Assembly (NCBI RefSeq): GCF_000004195.4 | Contig: NC_030683.2 | Span: 91,493,410 to 91,557,409, forward strand | DNA: 64,000 nt | Direction: 5' to 3' | From: Xenopus tropicalis | Taxonomy: Eukaryota; Chordata; Amphibia; Anura; Pipidae | In this document: positions 23,375 through 37,318 of the stretch, piece after piece | Numbering within the stretch: the stretch's first letter is position 1 | How the letters are laid out: each line of letters opens with the position of its first letter | Made by a program: the position numbers and the translations under genes | The notes under the pieces: model-generated | What the model was told of the DNA's origin: nothing | What the model saw: only the letters and a program-made list of their open reading frames with translations | Database searches by the model: none

Positions 23375-25279
23375 TGTTTAGGGAACCTTTTTCTCCTAGC
23401 CTGTTTAGCACATAGCAGCATAGCATAATTGTAGGTACCTGTCTCGGATTGGTTTTACCCAAAGTTGCCCTTTTCACCGTTATTCATTATTTGAAAATAA
23501 TTGAATTACCAGTAGTCTCACAGAATATAATGTGAGGTCCCAAAGGGGTGTTTTTACAGCAGACACTTTTCTATCATTGTACCCATCCAATCTACTTCTA
23601 GGGCCTTATGGCAAAAAGGCACACAGCTTTACCCAAGGAGACACAATGGGAGTTCTGAAAAAAGGCTTCTCCCATATTGGGACCCAGAGGTGAGGATTCC
23701 AATGGGAAAGAATCTAGTCCTTGATGTCATGGTTGCATGAGAGTCAATAACCAATTAATAATTAAGTTTAATAGATGGATCAAAGGTGTATCCATTAAAA
23801 GCACACAACTGGTGCTGCAGAAAAACTGAGAGAAATATAAATAAAAATCATGTTGCCAAGGTTATTCTTTACAAGAGTTGTTTCCACATGAGTTTCTATT
23901 CAGATGCACAGTCTCAATAGTCCATCAAATTATTTATATAATCAATAAAAACATAGTTTACTTTTTATTGACATTGGAAAAATATTTAGGTAATGTATCA
24001 TTGTTTTATTATTCTGGGAATTATGCCATTTCATATAAAGAATGTGTTCAAAGTACAGTTGACTTACTTGACATTAGTCAATCTTTCTTATCTCTGTGTT
24101 TATTGCACTGGTTTTCAAGACAATTCAAAAGAGATACACAATTTCTGGTTTTCTGCTATTTTTGTCTGGTTTTTCACAAAAATTATTCCTTCTGCTTGTG
24201 TCCTTCAATGAGCATTATGTAGGTGTTATAATTCTTATACAAACTTCTCTGTGCTTTTGTATTTCTTTCATCCTTTCCTTGTCATTCCTATTCTCGCGTC
24301 ACTACCTTCAATCTAATAAAAAATTATTTAATTTATATGACAGAGCCTAGGAGCTGTAATGTGGAAGGTTAAAATTATTGTTATGAAAAGCAGCTTCTAT
24401 AAAAAAAATCCAGCAACCAAATCCAGCAATTAACTGCTAAAAAAATGACAACACTGTTTAAAACAAAAATAAGTAATCCGTGGTACCCATTCGACAGATG
24501 GAGAAATGGGAAATGTAATAAATATTCAGTGGTCACTGTGCCTATATTAATTATACAGCTAAGGCGGGAAGCAAGCCTAGACACATTATAAGGCACAGTG
24601 ATCATAGGAGCTGGAGTTTGCCATCCGGAATGGAAGTGAAAGTCATCTGCAATATCTTAAAATTTATACAAAATTAGGATGATGCTTTTTAGAAAGGTGC
24701 AGTACTAACACTATTAACACAACATGCTCCTTTAAGCACCAATGAACACCAATGCCTACTTCAGCCTGAGTCAGGGTTCCATCGGTTGGTAGCATTAACA
24801 GCGGCAACTGACTTGTAGTGAATCAAAGGCTAATAAACACCATGCTGTCACATTAATAGAACAATCTTTGCCACATATATAGTTAACAAAAAATGTGCAG
24901 CTGAAGAGATAGTCACATCAGAATCAACCCTCTGCTGATCCTTCACTTCTGCATAGTGCTGGGGGGGGGGGTCAGTGACCCCTATATAATCACTTCAGTT
25001 GCTTGTAATTTCCTGTCAGTCTGACATTGCTTCCTGTGCCTCTGACAGAGTGCTGAAAATCTAACATAACAGTATGCTAGATTTGTGATATGTTTGGCTA
25101 TGCTATTGCAAGTGAAAAATTAACCAGTGACCTTTCAATTTATGCAACTACAAAATATTTACTCATATACTACTTAATATTAGTTAAAAAATATATATAT
25201 ATGTATTTCAATCCATTAAAGACAGTAGCCACCCCATAGATCTAGCCTAAGTACAGAGACATGCAACTAACTGGTAAAG

Positions 25280-26050
25280 GGGATGGAAGATTTAAACTAT
25301 GAGGTTAGACTATCAAGGTTGGGGTTGAATTTTCTAGAAAGAAGGTACTTGCGAGGGGACATAATTACTCTGTACAAGTACATTAGAGATGATTATTGAC
25401 AGTTAGGGGATGTTCTTTTCCCATAAAAAGGATCAGCGCACCAGAGTCCACCTTTTTAGATTAGAGCAATGTTCCACAACCAGTGGCTCATGAGCAACAT
25501 GTTGCTCCCAGTGGCCTCAAAGCAGGTGCTTATTTTTGAATTTCTGGTAAGGAGGCAAGTTTTGGCTGCATAAAAACCCAGTATAATGCCAGACAGAGCC
25601 TTCTGTATGCTGCCAGTCCAATTATAGCTCTTATTGGCACCCCTAAGAACCTTTTTCATGCTTTTGTTGCTCCCCAACACTTTTTCCATTTAAATGTGGC
25701 TCACGGGTATAAAAGGTTGGGTATCCCTGGATTAGAGGAACAGAACTTTCATTTGGAGCAGTGAAGGTGTATTTTCACGGTGACGGCAGTGAGGGTGTGG
25801 AATGTGCTTCCGAGTGATGTTGTGGTGGCAGGTTATGCCTTTAAGAGGGGCCTGGATGATTTCATGAACAAGCATAATATCCAAGGCTATTATGATACTA
25901 AAATCTACAATTAGTTTTGATGTTGGTATATATAGTTTATGTATGGGTGTATAGATAGGTCAGTATAAGTTTATATGTGTGCTGGGTTCACTTAAAACGG
26001 TTAAACTTTGGCCTTTTTTCAATCCAACTTAACTATATAACTATGTAATG
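25280..26050 (+). repeat. L2/CR1-type retrotransposon 3' part, interrupted
   Basis: The left part translates to LNFLERRYLRGDIITLYKYI, the usual C-terminal end of CR1/L2 ORF2. The right part has GAGGGGCCTGGATGATTTCA and the tail CTTTTTTCAATCC. A hAT-type element (25467-25729) splits it. Confidence 0.8.
25467..25729. mobile_element. hAT-type element inserted in the L2/CR1 copy
   Basis: 263 bp, with CAATGTTCCACAACC and GGTTGGGTATCCCTG ends. It has a perfect 8-bp target duplication GATTAGAG (25459-25466 and 25730-25737), which confirms insertion into the pre-existing LINE. Confidence 0.9.
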
Positions 26051-26468
26051 GGCAAGTTGGAACAAAGTCATCAAGTTCACGTCTGTGAATCTTGCAGGAA
26101 AAGAAACTAAATAACTACAATTCTGTAATTTCCCCTATTCTACTTTACTTGATATTGAAATATAGAGAGTAGTTGGGGTATGTCCTTGCTCACTTACTCC
26201 TTGAAAAATAGTAGGAAGCTTATAGTGCTGGCCACTGAGTCATGATTGGTAGCTGCCGGTTAAATCTATTCTTGCCATGGAATTTTGAACCACTATCTAG
26301 TATGCTTGGCGTGCTGTGTAAGATCAAATACAGTAGGGCACATTATCTCAATTTTTGCTTTCTTATCACCTACTGTCATTGTTCAGCTATCACCAAACGC
26401 CTCTATGTACATGTTAAAGGGCTAGTAACACAAGGAACAAGGAAATGAAAATGCACTGTAATGTTCCC

Positions 26469-27312
26469 TTAAAGGGGTTTGTTTATGTTTAAATAATCTT
26501 TAATGGGGAACTATCAATGAAAGGGAATCTGCTTGACTTGGCTCATCTCTGACAGGCAACTTGTGTTCTGAGCAGAGAGGAGTGGGCATGATCCAACCAT
26601 TCTTGACTGACACCTAAATTTCAGCTCCCACCTGCCCATCTTTCCTGTTTGATAGAAGAAGACTTTGAAGAAGGTCTAAAAATTCAACCCAATTCTCCCT
26701 TACATTGTCTGACACATCATTGTCTTCTCACTCACCTGAGTCACTAACAAACACCTAACCTTTATTTATCACTTGCTTTTTTGAGCAGCAGCAATCAAGA
26801 TATTTGGCACAAAGGCACTGCAATTTGAAGCATACATGCCAAGTGTTTCCTATAACACTACAATTTACCTTTTGTGTAACTTATAAATAAATATTGTTGG
26901 AACAATAACATGTGCTACTGTTTGTGCAAAAAAATTGTAGTCACTCTTTATATACATGCAATTATATACAATAAGCTGCTTTACTGTTATATATACAAAT
27001 GTAGCTTCACCAGCACCCAGCCCAGCCCCCCTTTTACTTTCCCTTTGCACATGTTTACTGTTGAGGGGTGTGGCCTCATGACATGCCACAGCAAATCAGC
27101 TTTCTCTCTGCTCTGTCACTCACATTTCTGCATCACTGACACAGACCCGGGAGACAGAGATTCTGGCGGGTGAGGGATGGGAGGCTGCTTTAATAATTAG
27201 CCATAACTTTGTAACAGTGCAAAGTTTTCAAAAGCTATAAATTGTCAAAATGTTTTTCTAAACTATATATTTTTTATATTATAAAAAAAATGTCATGATA
27301 GTTGCCCTTTAA
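26469..27312. mobile_element. TTAA-flanked MITE, ~0.84 kb
   Basis: Outer TTAA at 26469-26472 and 27309-27312 with TTAAAGGGG / GCCCTTTAA ends. Non-coding interior. Pairing of the two ends as one element is inferred. Confidence 0.5.
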
Positions 27313-29548
27313 GTATGTTATAGAAAGGCCTATTCTAAACTACTTGTCAATCGTTTGGTATTTTTTTATTTTTATAGTTATCAAGCTGTAAGGGTCACTG
27401 ATCCCAACAACCAAAAAACAGAATGACTGTGAAGTTTTATTTTTTATGAAACAGCACGATGGTTTATAAATAACTTTTCCAATGCTTATTACAAATATGC
27501 TAATTAAGTTCAAAGTATAAACTTCAATTTGCCACACTTCAATTTGTAAATTCAGCTGGGGCATGTTGCCATGCTCTGCAGGTTCAAAACGAGGAGCTGA
27601 TTTTAAAGGAACAGTTCAATGTAAAAATAAAAATGGGCAAATTAGATAGACTGCACAAAATAAAAAATGTTTTCAATATAGTTGGGCAAAAATGTAATCT
27701 ATAAAGGCTGGAGTGGGCAGATGTCAAATGTAATGGCCAGAACTCAACTAAGCTCTTTAAGCTGTTAGCAGTCAGTAGCCAATCAGTGACTTGTGGGGGG
27801 AGGGGGGCATATGGGACATAACTGTTCAGTTAGTTTGCATTTGATTCTGAGCTGCGTACTATAACACTAGTCCAGAGAGGACAACTGTAGAAGAACCAAA
27901 TTTCTGGTTTAAAAACACTGTATGCTGGCTAATGCACACTGTTTTTATATTTATTTACCCCCTTTTGACACTGTAAGTTCCTGATGCCAGGTACAATCAT
28001 AATCCCTGTACCCCTGAAGCTATGCCTTTCCTTATTATTTAGACCATGCATTATCAAGAAAAGTATTCTGTAGATAAGTCCTCTAAAATACGTTATATAA
28101 GCTGGGTCACCAATAAAACAGCAGTATGGTTAATTCACCTTTCCGTCTCTACCACTCATCCTCTTTCTTCTTGCATAGAAATGTGGCTGACTACTGCAGG
28201 AGTTTTAGAGAAAAAAAGTTAGATTAAGGAAGAATGTGGTAATAGCAGTGTGCATAGGGTAATTTTTAGCACTTTGTAGCTCAATGGGAGGCAAACAAAA
28301 ACACTCAAAATTACCCCTAATTTCATGGAGTGGCAATAGCCTACAAAGTATGGTGCCAAGTAAGAGGTGCTTAATTTAAGTGCTACATTTTGAGCAATAA
28401 GTGCCTGTCATTTGACAGCATGGGCACTTGCAAGTAATTTTGTCAACTACAAAGCTACAAAAAAATAGGGCGACAAAACGCTTAAAATGAATCTGTGTGC
28501 CAGCAACCCTACTGGGATTAAAATCTAGGTCTATTTTTATTCTTGCTTTATCTCATAAACCACTAGCTAGGCTAGAATATCAGACAGATCTTGGTGAAAT
28601 TAAAATTTTTAGACTGCTATCCTAGCTGCACCACAGAAGTTTAGGTAAATTATTCCATCAGGACTATTTAAACACTTCTCATCTATATTTATGGTTGCTT
28701 GAGCACTGAGGTAGGGAACCTAGATATTGCCATGTGTTTGCGCTCACAAGAGGTGATTCAGTACTTGCTTTGCCTGGTTCTGATGGGCTGGCTGGGTTCT
28801 GTGCTGCTTGATTGAATGACCACCACATTTGGCCTCATCTGCTGGATATCACTGTAGCTTCCTTTGTTCTTGGTCTTTCTTTTGTCAGTTTTCACCTTAG
28901 AATACCTTTCTCACCTTCAGAATACCTTTTTCACTAACATCTTCAGAGTCCAACAATAGCCTCTCCCATTCAGATTCCATTAATTCCTTCACATCATCAG
29001 CCTTTATTTCAGTTCCAGCCATTCGATTTTATTACTGTTCTGTTTGCTACTGTTCTCCACCCAAAACCTTTCAGACATTCTTCAGTCAAGCTTAGAAGCA
29101 AGATAATATGAAGGATTGAGGCAAGAAAGGTAGTAGGGTCAAAATATTGGGAAAAGTGAAAAGAATGTAGGAAAAGCAGTTTGATAAAGAGAAAAGAATG
29201 AGAGACGATGATGGTATTTGGGCCTTTTGACTACTACGTTTACAGATGGATTTATAAATGAAAGTGCAATACTGAGTGCTCATCTCATTAAGGTTACAAT
29301 ATTAAGCTCCCCAGTTGCTGTAAGGTGGGTAGCCAAAGTTATTTACCTTGCACATATTCTAGGAAGGTTCACAGCAAAAGGCTTAACTTTATTATCATGG
29401 TACAGTTTATTTACCATAAGCATTCACTGGAACTATCATGTGTGGCTGAAAAATGGCAGAAAAGAATGACTGACATTGTTATTATACTTGGTTCCATACA
29501 TAGAAGTTTTAGGATCTGCCATCATATTAAGAATAGAATATTTTCATA

Positions 29549-29550
<2 letters not shown>

Positions 29551-29626
<76 letters not shown>
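29551..29626. repeat. (TA)n microsatellite, about 38 copies
   Basis: Roughly 76 bp of uninterrupted TA. It generates the long Ile-Tyr pseudo-ORFs on both strands. Confidence 0.97.
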
Positions 29627-29629
<3 letters not shown>

Positions 29630-30600
29630 AATGCTATCAGTCAGAACCAAGTAAGCACAATACCAAGCATTTTTCTTCAGGGCAGAGAATAGGAAAGGGC
29701 AGACAAATACTGTTTTAAATAACATTAACATTTACAAAAAAACTCTAAAACCATTGAAAATGCCTAATAATGTAAACTGAGAAGTTCCTTAGCATTACAT
29801 TCTCTTTAATTATGGAAAACATGTTTGGGTAAGTTCCCTTTAAAGGTTTTAGATCATTTGAAACATCAGGGCACATAATAAATGCAATCAGTGCATCCCT
29901 TCAAGCTAAATTTTTTAAATCCATCCTAGTTTTTAATATGGTCGAGCAAACTAAGGTTAAAATGTCATTGCTTTCTATAGGTAAATCTGTACTCCAAGGG
30001 CAATGTTACACACAGGAGCAGATTTATCAAAATTCAACTTGAAAAAATTATGAAAACAAAACTTCTTGAACACTAGCTTCTTTATGTAAAAAATGCAACA
30101 TAATATTCCCATACCTGATTCTTTCACACTGCGGGAATCAAATTGTTCCATTCTTTTTCATTGAGGCTAAAAAACTTGAATGTTTTAGTAACTGGGAAAA
30201 TAAATAAAGTTAGAGATAATTCTTAATGATTTCTATTGAATCTTGCACCACTTCATAAAAAAAACAATTACATTCATTGGTGTAGCATATTTCCCACCTC
30301 TCCTGTTAATGGCTAGCACAGTTGTACACTTATGGACCACATACTGTATAGCAGTAAAGAAAGGTTGCTTGTACCAGGGCATTCAATGGTTTACTGAAGA
30401 CACAAGTGCCAGGCCTGCTATGCCAAAGATCAGACCTGCAGACTAAGTAGGAAGCAGAAATAGGGACACTGGAATAGGCAGGGTAGGTACAGGAAACAGG
30501 TAATGAAACAGGCTGCCTAGGTAGGCACAAGCAGACAGACAAGCCTTACAAAAAAGTTCAATAGCAAGTTTAAAAAATTAATGGTCTAGGGCAGGTAGCA

Positions 30601-31246
30601 TTAAAGGACACGTAAACCCCATACACAAAAATGTAATCAGTGAACAGCCTCTTTGAAATCTTTCAATACCTGCCACACTGGTTGTCCAGAGGTTAATAGT
30701 AAGGCTGCAACATCTCCTTAATCACTTCGATTTCCGTCTCCTCCTGTAACCCACTCGGCCCCCTCCCTCAGGAATTTGCTTTGGCTGTTGGCTTGTGGGC
30801 ATGCTCAGTTGTTCTAAGCTCAGATTACTAAACACGCCCCCCCAGTCTAGCAGCCAGTGAAGAGATGGTATTGCTGGTTCCCATAGAAACTCAGCTCTAG
30901 CCGTCTGCTTCAATTTTTTTCTCCTGAGCTCAGCTTTACCATTACAGTGCTCAAACAAAGCAGAACTTTTATCAGAGACAGTTCTGCCTGTGTAAGCCTG
31001 TATTCTTGATGAAATGTATGCTGTATAAAGGTCTGTGTGTGTGTGCTGTTTGCAGATTTAACTGTATCTGATTATGTATCAGAGGAAAAATGGCCACGCG
31101 TTGAAAGCTGCTATTTGCTTTAGGAAAATGTGATGGTACTGGCAAGCGGAGGGGATATATGTAGTACAAATGACGCCATTTAGGTGGGGAAGACGTGCCC
31201 AACTGATATACATTGTAGGCAAATGTAGGCTTTACATGTCCTTTAA
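30601..31246 (+). mobile_element. TTAA-flanked MITE, copy 2 of a 0.6-kb family
   Basis: TTAA at 30601-30604 and 31243-31246, with ends TTAAAGGACACGTAAA and TTTACATGTCCTTTAA. It matches 15244-15857 in the opposite orientation. Non-coding. Confidence 0.85.
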
Positions 31247-31988
31247 GAAGTATCAGGAACAAGGTCAAAGTAATTACCAGTTAGTAGTGGAGAAGTCTGT
31301 TTACAAAGAAACTGTGATGTGCACCTACCAACATCATTTGCATCAGTGTAGGTTTAAAATATTTGCATTTCACTCTAGTTGTGCCAGGCTCCATAGCAAT
31401 CCTGGAGTGACCAATATGGACCTAACCACACATTCAATACGCTGCCACTCAGAAAATCAGCATACAATTTAGCTGTAAATAATTAAATACTTAAATGTGT
31501 ACATAAATAAGTATGTAATATGCCATTTTACTCACTTCATACATTTTCAGTTCACCAAAATCCCTGATATATTTTTTTCAATCTTTACTCTTTCACATCT
31601 GCTGTATTCACTTATGTAAATGTTAAACTTTGTACATCGACATTAACAAAATATAAAGAAGCTGATGGGCAGGACAAAAAAGCAGTAATTTCTTCAATGC
31701 TTTGGACATTGTTAAAGGTTTATTATTAGAAATTAAAATCTGAAAATATATTTAAATATAATTTCAATTATACCGTCAATGTGATCCAAAGGGCCAAATG
31801 ATCGGATCAAGCCGTTATTGCCCACCTTAAGGTGGACACATCAGGGAATGATCTGCTCACCAAATAAGCCCATGTTTATGTGTATGGCTTAACGCCACTG
31901 ACTCACTGCAGATCCATGTGTTGTTCAGGAGGGCCACCAGCTCTACATTCTGTTAAACTTTTGCTCTGGCCATATTCATGTTCTAAAG

Positions 31989-32318
31989 CAGCGTTTTTCA
32001 ACCACTGTTCCGCGGCACACTAGTGTGCCGCGAGATGTTGCCTGGTGTGCCGTAGGCAGGGCACCAATGTACTAGGGGGGCACTGCTCTTGGCACCAATG
32101 TACTAGGGGGGCACTGCTGCTGGGCACCAATGTACTAGGGGGGCACTGCTCTTGGCACCAATGTACTAGGGGGCACTGCTGCTGGGCACCAATGTACTAG
32201 GGGGGCACTGCTGCTGGGCACAGAGTTAAATTTTTTAACATTTTCTAATGGTGGTGTGCCTCGTGATTTTTTTCATGAAACAAGTGTGCCTTTGCCCAAA
32301 AAAGGTTGAAAATCACTG
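31989..32318. mobile_element. hAT-type MITE carrying a minisatellite (copy 2)
   Basis: 330 bp with the same termini, flanked by a perfect 8-bp target duplication TTCTAAAG (31981-31988 and 32319-32326). It has five internal units in the same order as copy 1, including the same one-G-shorter fourth unit. The left junction to the array differs slightly. Confidence 0.93.
32061..32221. repeat. Minisatellite, five ~32-bp units
   Basis: Same units and same order as 20233-20392, inside the second hAT-type element. Confidence 0.9.
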
Positions 32319-34215
32319 TTCTAAAGAATGTTATGTGAGCGCAGCTTCACTGGCTTGATATTGTTATTGGTCGAGGACCTGTTCTGTATTTTATTCTTCA
32401 CTACCTCAAGGCCTAGCAGACTAATTTTTAGTCCTCTTTATTTCTGGTTCCATAAAGGAAACTGCTCATTGTCAGATGGATCCTAGATATTGTTATGGAT
32501 ATTGGATAGTAGTGCAGCATTATGTGCTGTTTTATTATAAACACTAACCTCCAGAGGTAGTCTTTTCTACACCAGAGAAGAGAAAATCTTCTATTTTGTG
32601 CTTTGGTCAAGTTTGTCTGCTGCTTTATTCGTTGTTTTTGTTTGAGAGCTGCCTGTCGAGATTTTTTTTATCTATCTTTCCTGGGATAATTATATGTACA
32701 TTGTATCGACTGCCTATACCTTTGTACATTGGTGCAAAGCTTATTCTCCAACATCTCTAAAACAATCATTGACATAGACAGGGCAGCCATTTTAACAAAT
32801 GCCTTGCAGCATAGGCATCTTTCTCTGTACAGGATCCATTATCAACCAGCCTTACTGAGCAGTCAACAGAAGTGTGTGTCCACTGCTCTTACATGTAAAT
32901 CACAGATCAGATAAATGCTGTAGATACCATAGTGCTGCAATACCCACACAGTCAGTGACTAAACATTTTGGGCTACTATGGAAAGCCAGATAAACATATT
33001 CTGTGACATCACTGTCACCAGGGATATAGCCTATATGTATACATTGCTGCTTACAAAGCTCAAAGAGGTTATTTTTTAAAAAAAATTCAGTAGTTATATT
33101 TCTGTATTTAAATCATACATATTTTAGCCATGAGACAGTTCAAACTGCAAATTACACTCATTTAGACCATGTTCATGTAAATTAGACTCAAAAGACTTTT
33201 AGAAGTGAATGGGAGCTCTGGGAGAATACAAGCAGGTAAATGAAAATGTAGATGCCCAAGGACCACCTGGGTGGCTATAATGGTCAATGGTCTCTTGAAC
33301 CATCTCAGTCAAGATGTTTTTTGCTAGCTTTCATACCTGTATAGTAACAGGGAATACTTGTTTTATGTCCATAAACCGGCAAAATAGCACAAGCTAAGGG
33401 CTTCAATGAAGTTCATCAAACTTCATTGCATCTTTTAATATTTTTCTACTGATAACATTACTGAGTGCCATTTATAAGGATACATTTTATAGGTTATCCA
33501 CAGCTTTAGTGTATTATCTCTTATAATTGGAATGTATGAAAGTTTAATACACCAGTGACCTACAGCAAAATATAAACTATTTTATAATGTTATAGAATTC
33601 TGACATTGACACCTTTGGTCTGGTACAGAAGTTCAAAATAAAAGATATAAAAATAATCCTTTCATGAGCTTTAATCCTATATAAGACTACAAAGAAATAT
33701 TCTGTATATTGTGTATTTATGTATTATGATCAAATTGGAAAAGCATTTAAACTGCTTCTTTATATATTGTGAGTCACTGGCTACAAAACCATTGTGGTTC
33801 TGGGCACACAATCAATTTCCTGTCAATGTGATCTAAAAGCAAATGAATAATTGTAGAACGTTGAAAATTCTATTTAGGACACAGTTGAGTTGTTGAGTTC
33901 TTCCACATTAATCTGAAGTAAGTGCAGTGACATCATTTGGCTATAATGTGCGTTTCTCTAATTCAGCTGAGAGTTCTGCTCCACATTATTCGGATGGGGG
34001 GATTCTTTTCTCTCTTGGACTTGCTTTTACATATAAATGGCATACAAAACTTTATGTGACCAAAAGGAGTATGTTTATAGTATGTCTACACATTGCAAAA
34101 TAATGAGGGACAGAATCTGTATACTGTATGTGACCTGTTATAGTGAAAGTGAATTATAACAAATAACATCATTGCATCATGAAAATCATATATCCTGCAT
34201 CATCTGCTGTATAAC

Positions 34216-34472
34216 AGTGATCCCCAACCAGTGACTTGAGAGCAACACGTTGCTCATCAACCCCTTAGATGTTGCTCCCAATGACATCAATGTAGATGCC
34301 CATTTTTAAATCTCTGACTTGGAGACACATTTTGAAAATGTAAAGACCATGTGTACTGCCAAACAGTGCCTAATGTAGTCTGCTGGTACACACTGGGCTA
34401 TCAAATAACCAAAGTCCTTATTGGGCACCCCCTAAAAACATTTTTCATGCTTGTGTTGCTCCCCAACTTTTT
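34216..34472. mobile_element. hAT-type element, right end decayed
   Basis: Starts CAGTGATCCCCAACCAGTG like 23067-23374 and keeps TTGCTCCCCAAC near the end, but the terminal GGTTGGGG...CTG has been lost. Confidence 0.7.
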
Positions 34473-34639
34473 ATATTTTATATTTTCGAATGTACACTCA
34501 AAATTTTCATACAAACGATTCAAGCATTATCGTGACATTTTATAAATACAGCAATGATTGAGTTTAATTTAAATATGTACCATGTCGACTTTATACGACT
34601 TTCAAGGCCAGAAAAATATTAGTAAATGTGCCCCCATGT

Positions 34640-34752
34640 GAGTTTTTTCACATGAACTGCTTGCTTTATGTCTCTCCACAACATTTCAGTTGGATTAAGG
34701 TCAGGACTGAACCCTTTTAAAGAGTTCCCAAACTTTCAAGCACCACTGTACA
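34640..34752 (-). pseudogene. Tc1-family transposase end joined to a terminal repeat
   Basis: On the minus strand 34712-34642 reads SPDLNPTEMLWRDIKQAVHV, the block of Tc1 transposases containing the third catalytic residue. Within 10-40 bp lies TGTACAGTGGTGCTTGAAAG (minus strand), a Tc1/mariner terminal repeat. It is an internally deleted, different element from the intact one at 6207. Confidence 0.7.
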
Positions 34753-34949
34753 TGTTACATATTCATTGGCACCCTCAAAACATCATTGTTGTCCTCTTCT
34801 ACCTATCAGCATTTCATTTCCATTTTAATCATATATATAATCTATAATATTACACATTATCACCCAGGCATCATTTGCCAAACAAGTGACCATGGATATG
34901 GCACTAAGTATACCACAGATAGTATAATATCTCTTTTGATATCATTATG

Positions 34950-35325
34950 GGGGTGATTTGTCAACATTTGAAATTTTTCACGATTCGTGTTTTTTTGTGC
35001 TAAAACTCGCAAAATTCTAATTATGGTTCAAAAACTTGAATGTCTGATATTTGTGCAAAAATCCAGAAAACTTGAATGTAAAACTTCACCATCTAAAAGC
35101 TTGCAAGTTTATGTAGAAGTCAAGCCATATTTTGGAGTTTTGAGTTTTTTTTAGTTTGTAAACTAGAAAATTTGAGGTATTTGAGTTTTTTGAGCATTTT
35201 TATTTGAACGGGTTTTCCACATTAATAAATAAGAAAGCATTTCAGTTTCTTTAAAATGTGAGTTTATTTGAATGATAAAAACACTCTTGAATTCACAAAC
35301 TTGAAAACTGATAAATGAGCCCATA
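34950..35325. repeat. AT-rich inverted-repeat element (GATTTGTCAA/TTGATAAATGAGCCC type)
   Basis: Starts GGGGGTGATTTGTCAACATT and ends CTGATAAATGAGCCC, which are imperfect complements. The interior is rich in AAAACTTGAAT-type phrases. Non-coding frog-type MITE. Confidence 0.5.
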
Positions 35326-36419
35326 TGTGTCAGAATTACATAATCACAGATATCACATCATATAGAGATCAACATTTATATAATCATGATATCATATTGC
35401 AGTTAAGACATGTTTATATATTATTACACTGCAGCTTGTTTACCTAAACTAGAGTAGTATTACTGAAGCAAACACACCAGTTTTACCAGTGCAGGGTTAA
35501 AGTACATTATATTTTCATTACATTAAAACACTTTCATTTTTTGGTGTTACTGTTCCTTTAATGAAACAGGTAATCATCAAAAGGTATTCTTATCCTACCA
35601 CCTTAATTTCAATTACACGAATTCATAACTGATTCTAAACTTACTATTTGTAGTAAAGCTAATTTCCACGCTTAATAATAACCTACTTGGTAGCGGCAAC
35701 TACTGGCGGTGATTTAGCTGCCATAGATTAATATACGAGTCACCGCGACTAATCACTCGTTGTTTGGGGCATGCCAATTAGTAGCTGCAACTTTTAAAAA
35801 AGTCATAGCAACTAATCAGCCTGTGTGTCTTCACGCTTACAATAAGTTGTTATTCATGGTTCCTTGATTTTTCACATTGGCATTTCGGGTTTATCTGAAA
35901 TTAAAGGGGTAAGGTGAGTTTATTATATAAGGGTGTTAACTGTGGAAGATTTTATTACATGACCTTTCCTCTTCCCACATATACACTGGAAAAGCAATGA
36001 AGGCAAATTCAAGCATAAACTGTAAGTGTGTTTAGTGTCACTGTTTTGCTGCTTTTTTAATTAGAATAATAGGCAAAATGCAAAAAAAATCAAAGTTGGG
36101 CCTAAACACATGCGTATGTTTCCCACAGTCAACCAAAATGCTAATTTCCACAGTCTAAAAGTGGACAAGATTGCTAATCGCCAGACAATATCAATATAGT
36201 TCAGAATCCATCATCTTTAGTATGCTCATTGACAAGGATGCTGCCATTAGACAATATTATATTTTTAAAGCCTCATACTTTTATCTCTTCTATCTCTTAA
36301 ACCCTAAAAATGAATATGGCTAGAAATGCCTTATATTATTTACTAAACTGACCGCACTAGCCAAAAGTTTCAGCATTTCTATAGTAATAATGATATAGGT
36401 TTTTACTGTTGTCACAGGA

Positions 36420-36887
36420 GCTCCTTCTCTTAGAACTGTCCCGGACGGTGCACATACTCAGTGGGCTCTGAGCGGCTGTTGAGAAGCTGAGCTTAGGTTT
36501 CATTGCAAATTATCAAGCAGAAAATGAGGCTGGTCTGTCATATAAACTGGTGCTACAGGGTTTATTATTCAATTCTGATGTTAATTGCACTGGTTTCAGA
36601 GCTGCCATGTTATGTGAATCTGAATGAAGTTCTAAACAGCCTTATACTGTTATATTTATTTTCTATATAAACAGTATAATGTGAGTGGATCCCTAAGCTC
36701 AGTAAGTGACAGCAGCACAGAGCATGAGCAGTGAATCAGCAGAAAAGAAGATGGGGAGCTACTGGGGCATCTCTGGGGCTTAGATCTTCCCTGCTAAAGG
36801 GCTGTGGTTGCCTCTGGTTGGTACAGAAACCCAAAACATAATGTATTTCTAGCCTATTTCTTTAGTTACGCTTTAGTTCTCCTTTAA
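36420..36887. repeat. Probable T2-type MITE, left end unclear
   Basis: The right end reads GCTTTAGTTCTCCTTTAA, the usual TTAAAGGAGAACTAAAGC terminus in reverse. No clear matching left end was found. Confidence 0.45.
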
Positions 36888-37318
36888 AATTGTGCCAATG
36901 TCATTTTATGTTACATGTATTGTTTTTCACAAATTAATACAATCAACATGCAGTTGTTTTATTGGATTTTTCTAGTAAATGCTTAAGTTAAACTACTATG
37001 ATTAATGGGTCAGTATCAATTTAAGTAAAAGTCAGGAAAGTTTTGCTGAACTGATGCATTTATCAAGTTTGATACCTTTATCAGTTTCTCAGAATGTCTT
37101 TCTGCTTTGAGCAGTCATATGCCATTTTGTTCTATGGGGAATATAATGCACAGCCAGCTCACCACATGTCTGAATCCTGACCTAGAGATAATTTGTATAT
37201 TTCATTTATTTCCTGTGCTGAAAACCAATACTGTCAAATGAGATGTTGACAGATATTTGAGACAATACCAAAGGGAAAGTATCTTATTTCTATCCCTCAT
37301 TAAAAGGATGGTTCACCT

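Noticed and set aside
23878..24350. Overlapping plus-strand frames rich in Phe, Leu, Cys and Ser
   Set aside because: AT-rich composition gives hydrophobic-looking translations in several frames; no domain, no splice sites that extend a frame.
29476..29731. Open frames on both strands with long Ile-Tyr runs
   Set aside because: They are translations of the (TA)n microsatellite, not genes.
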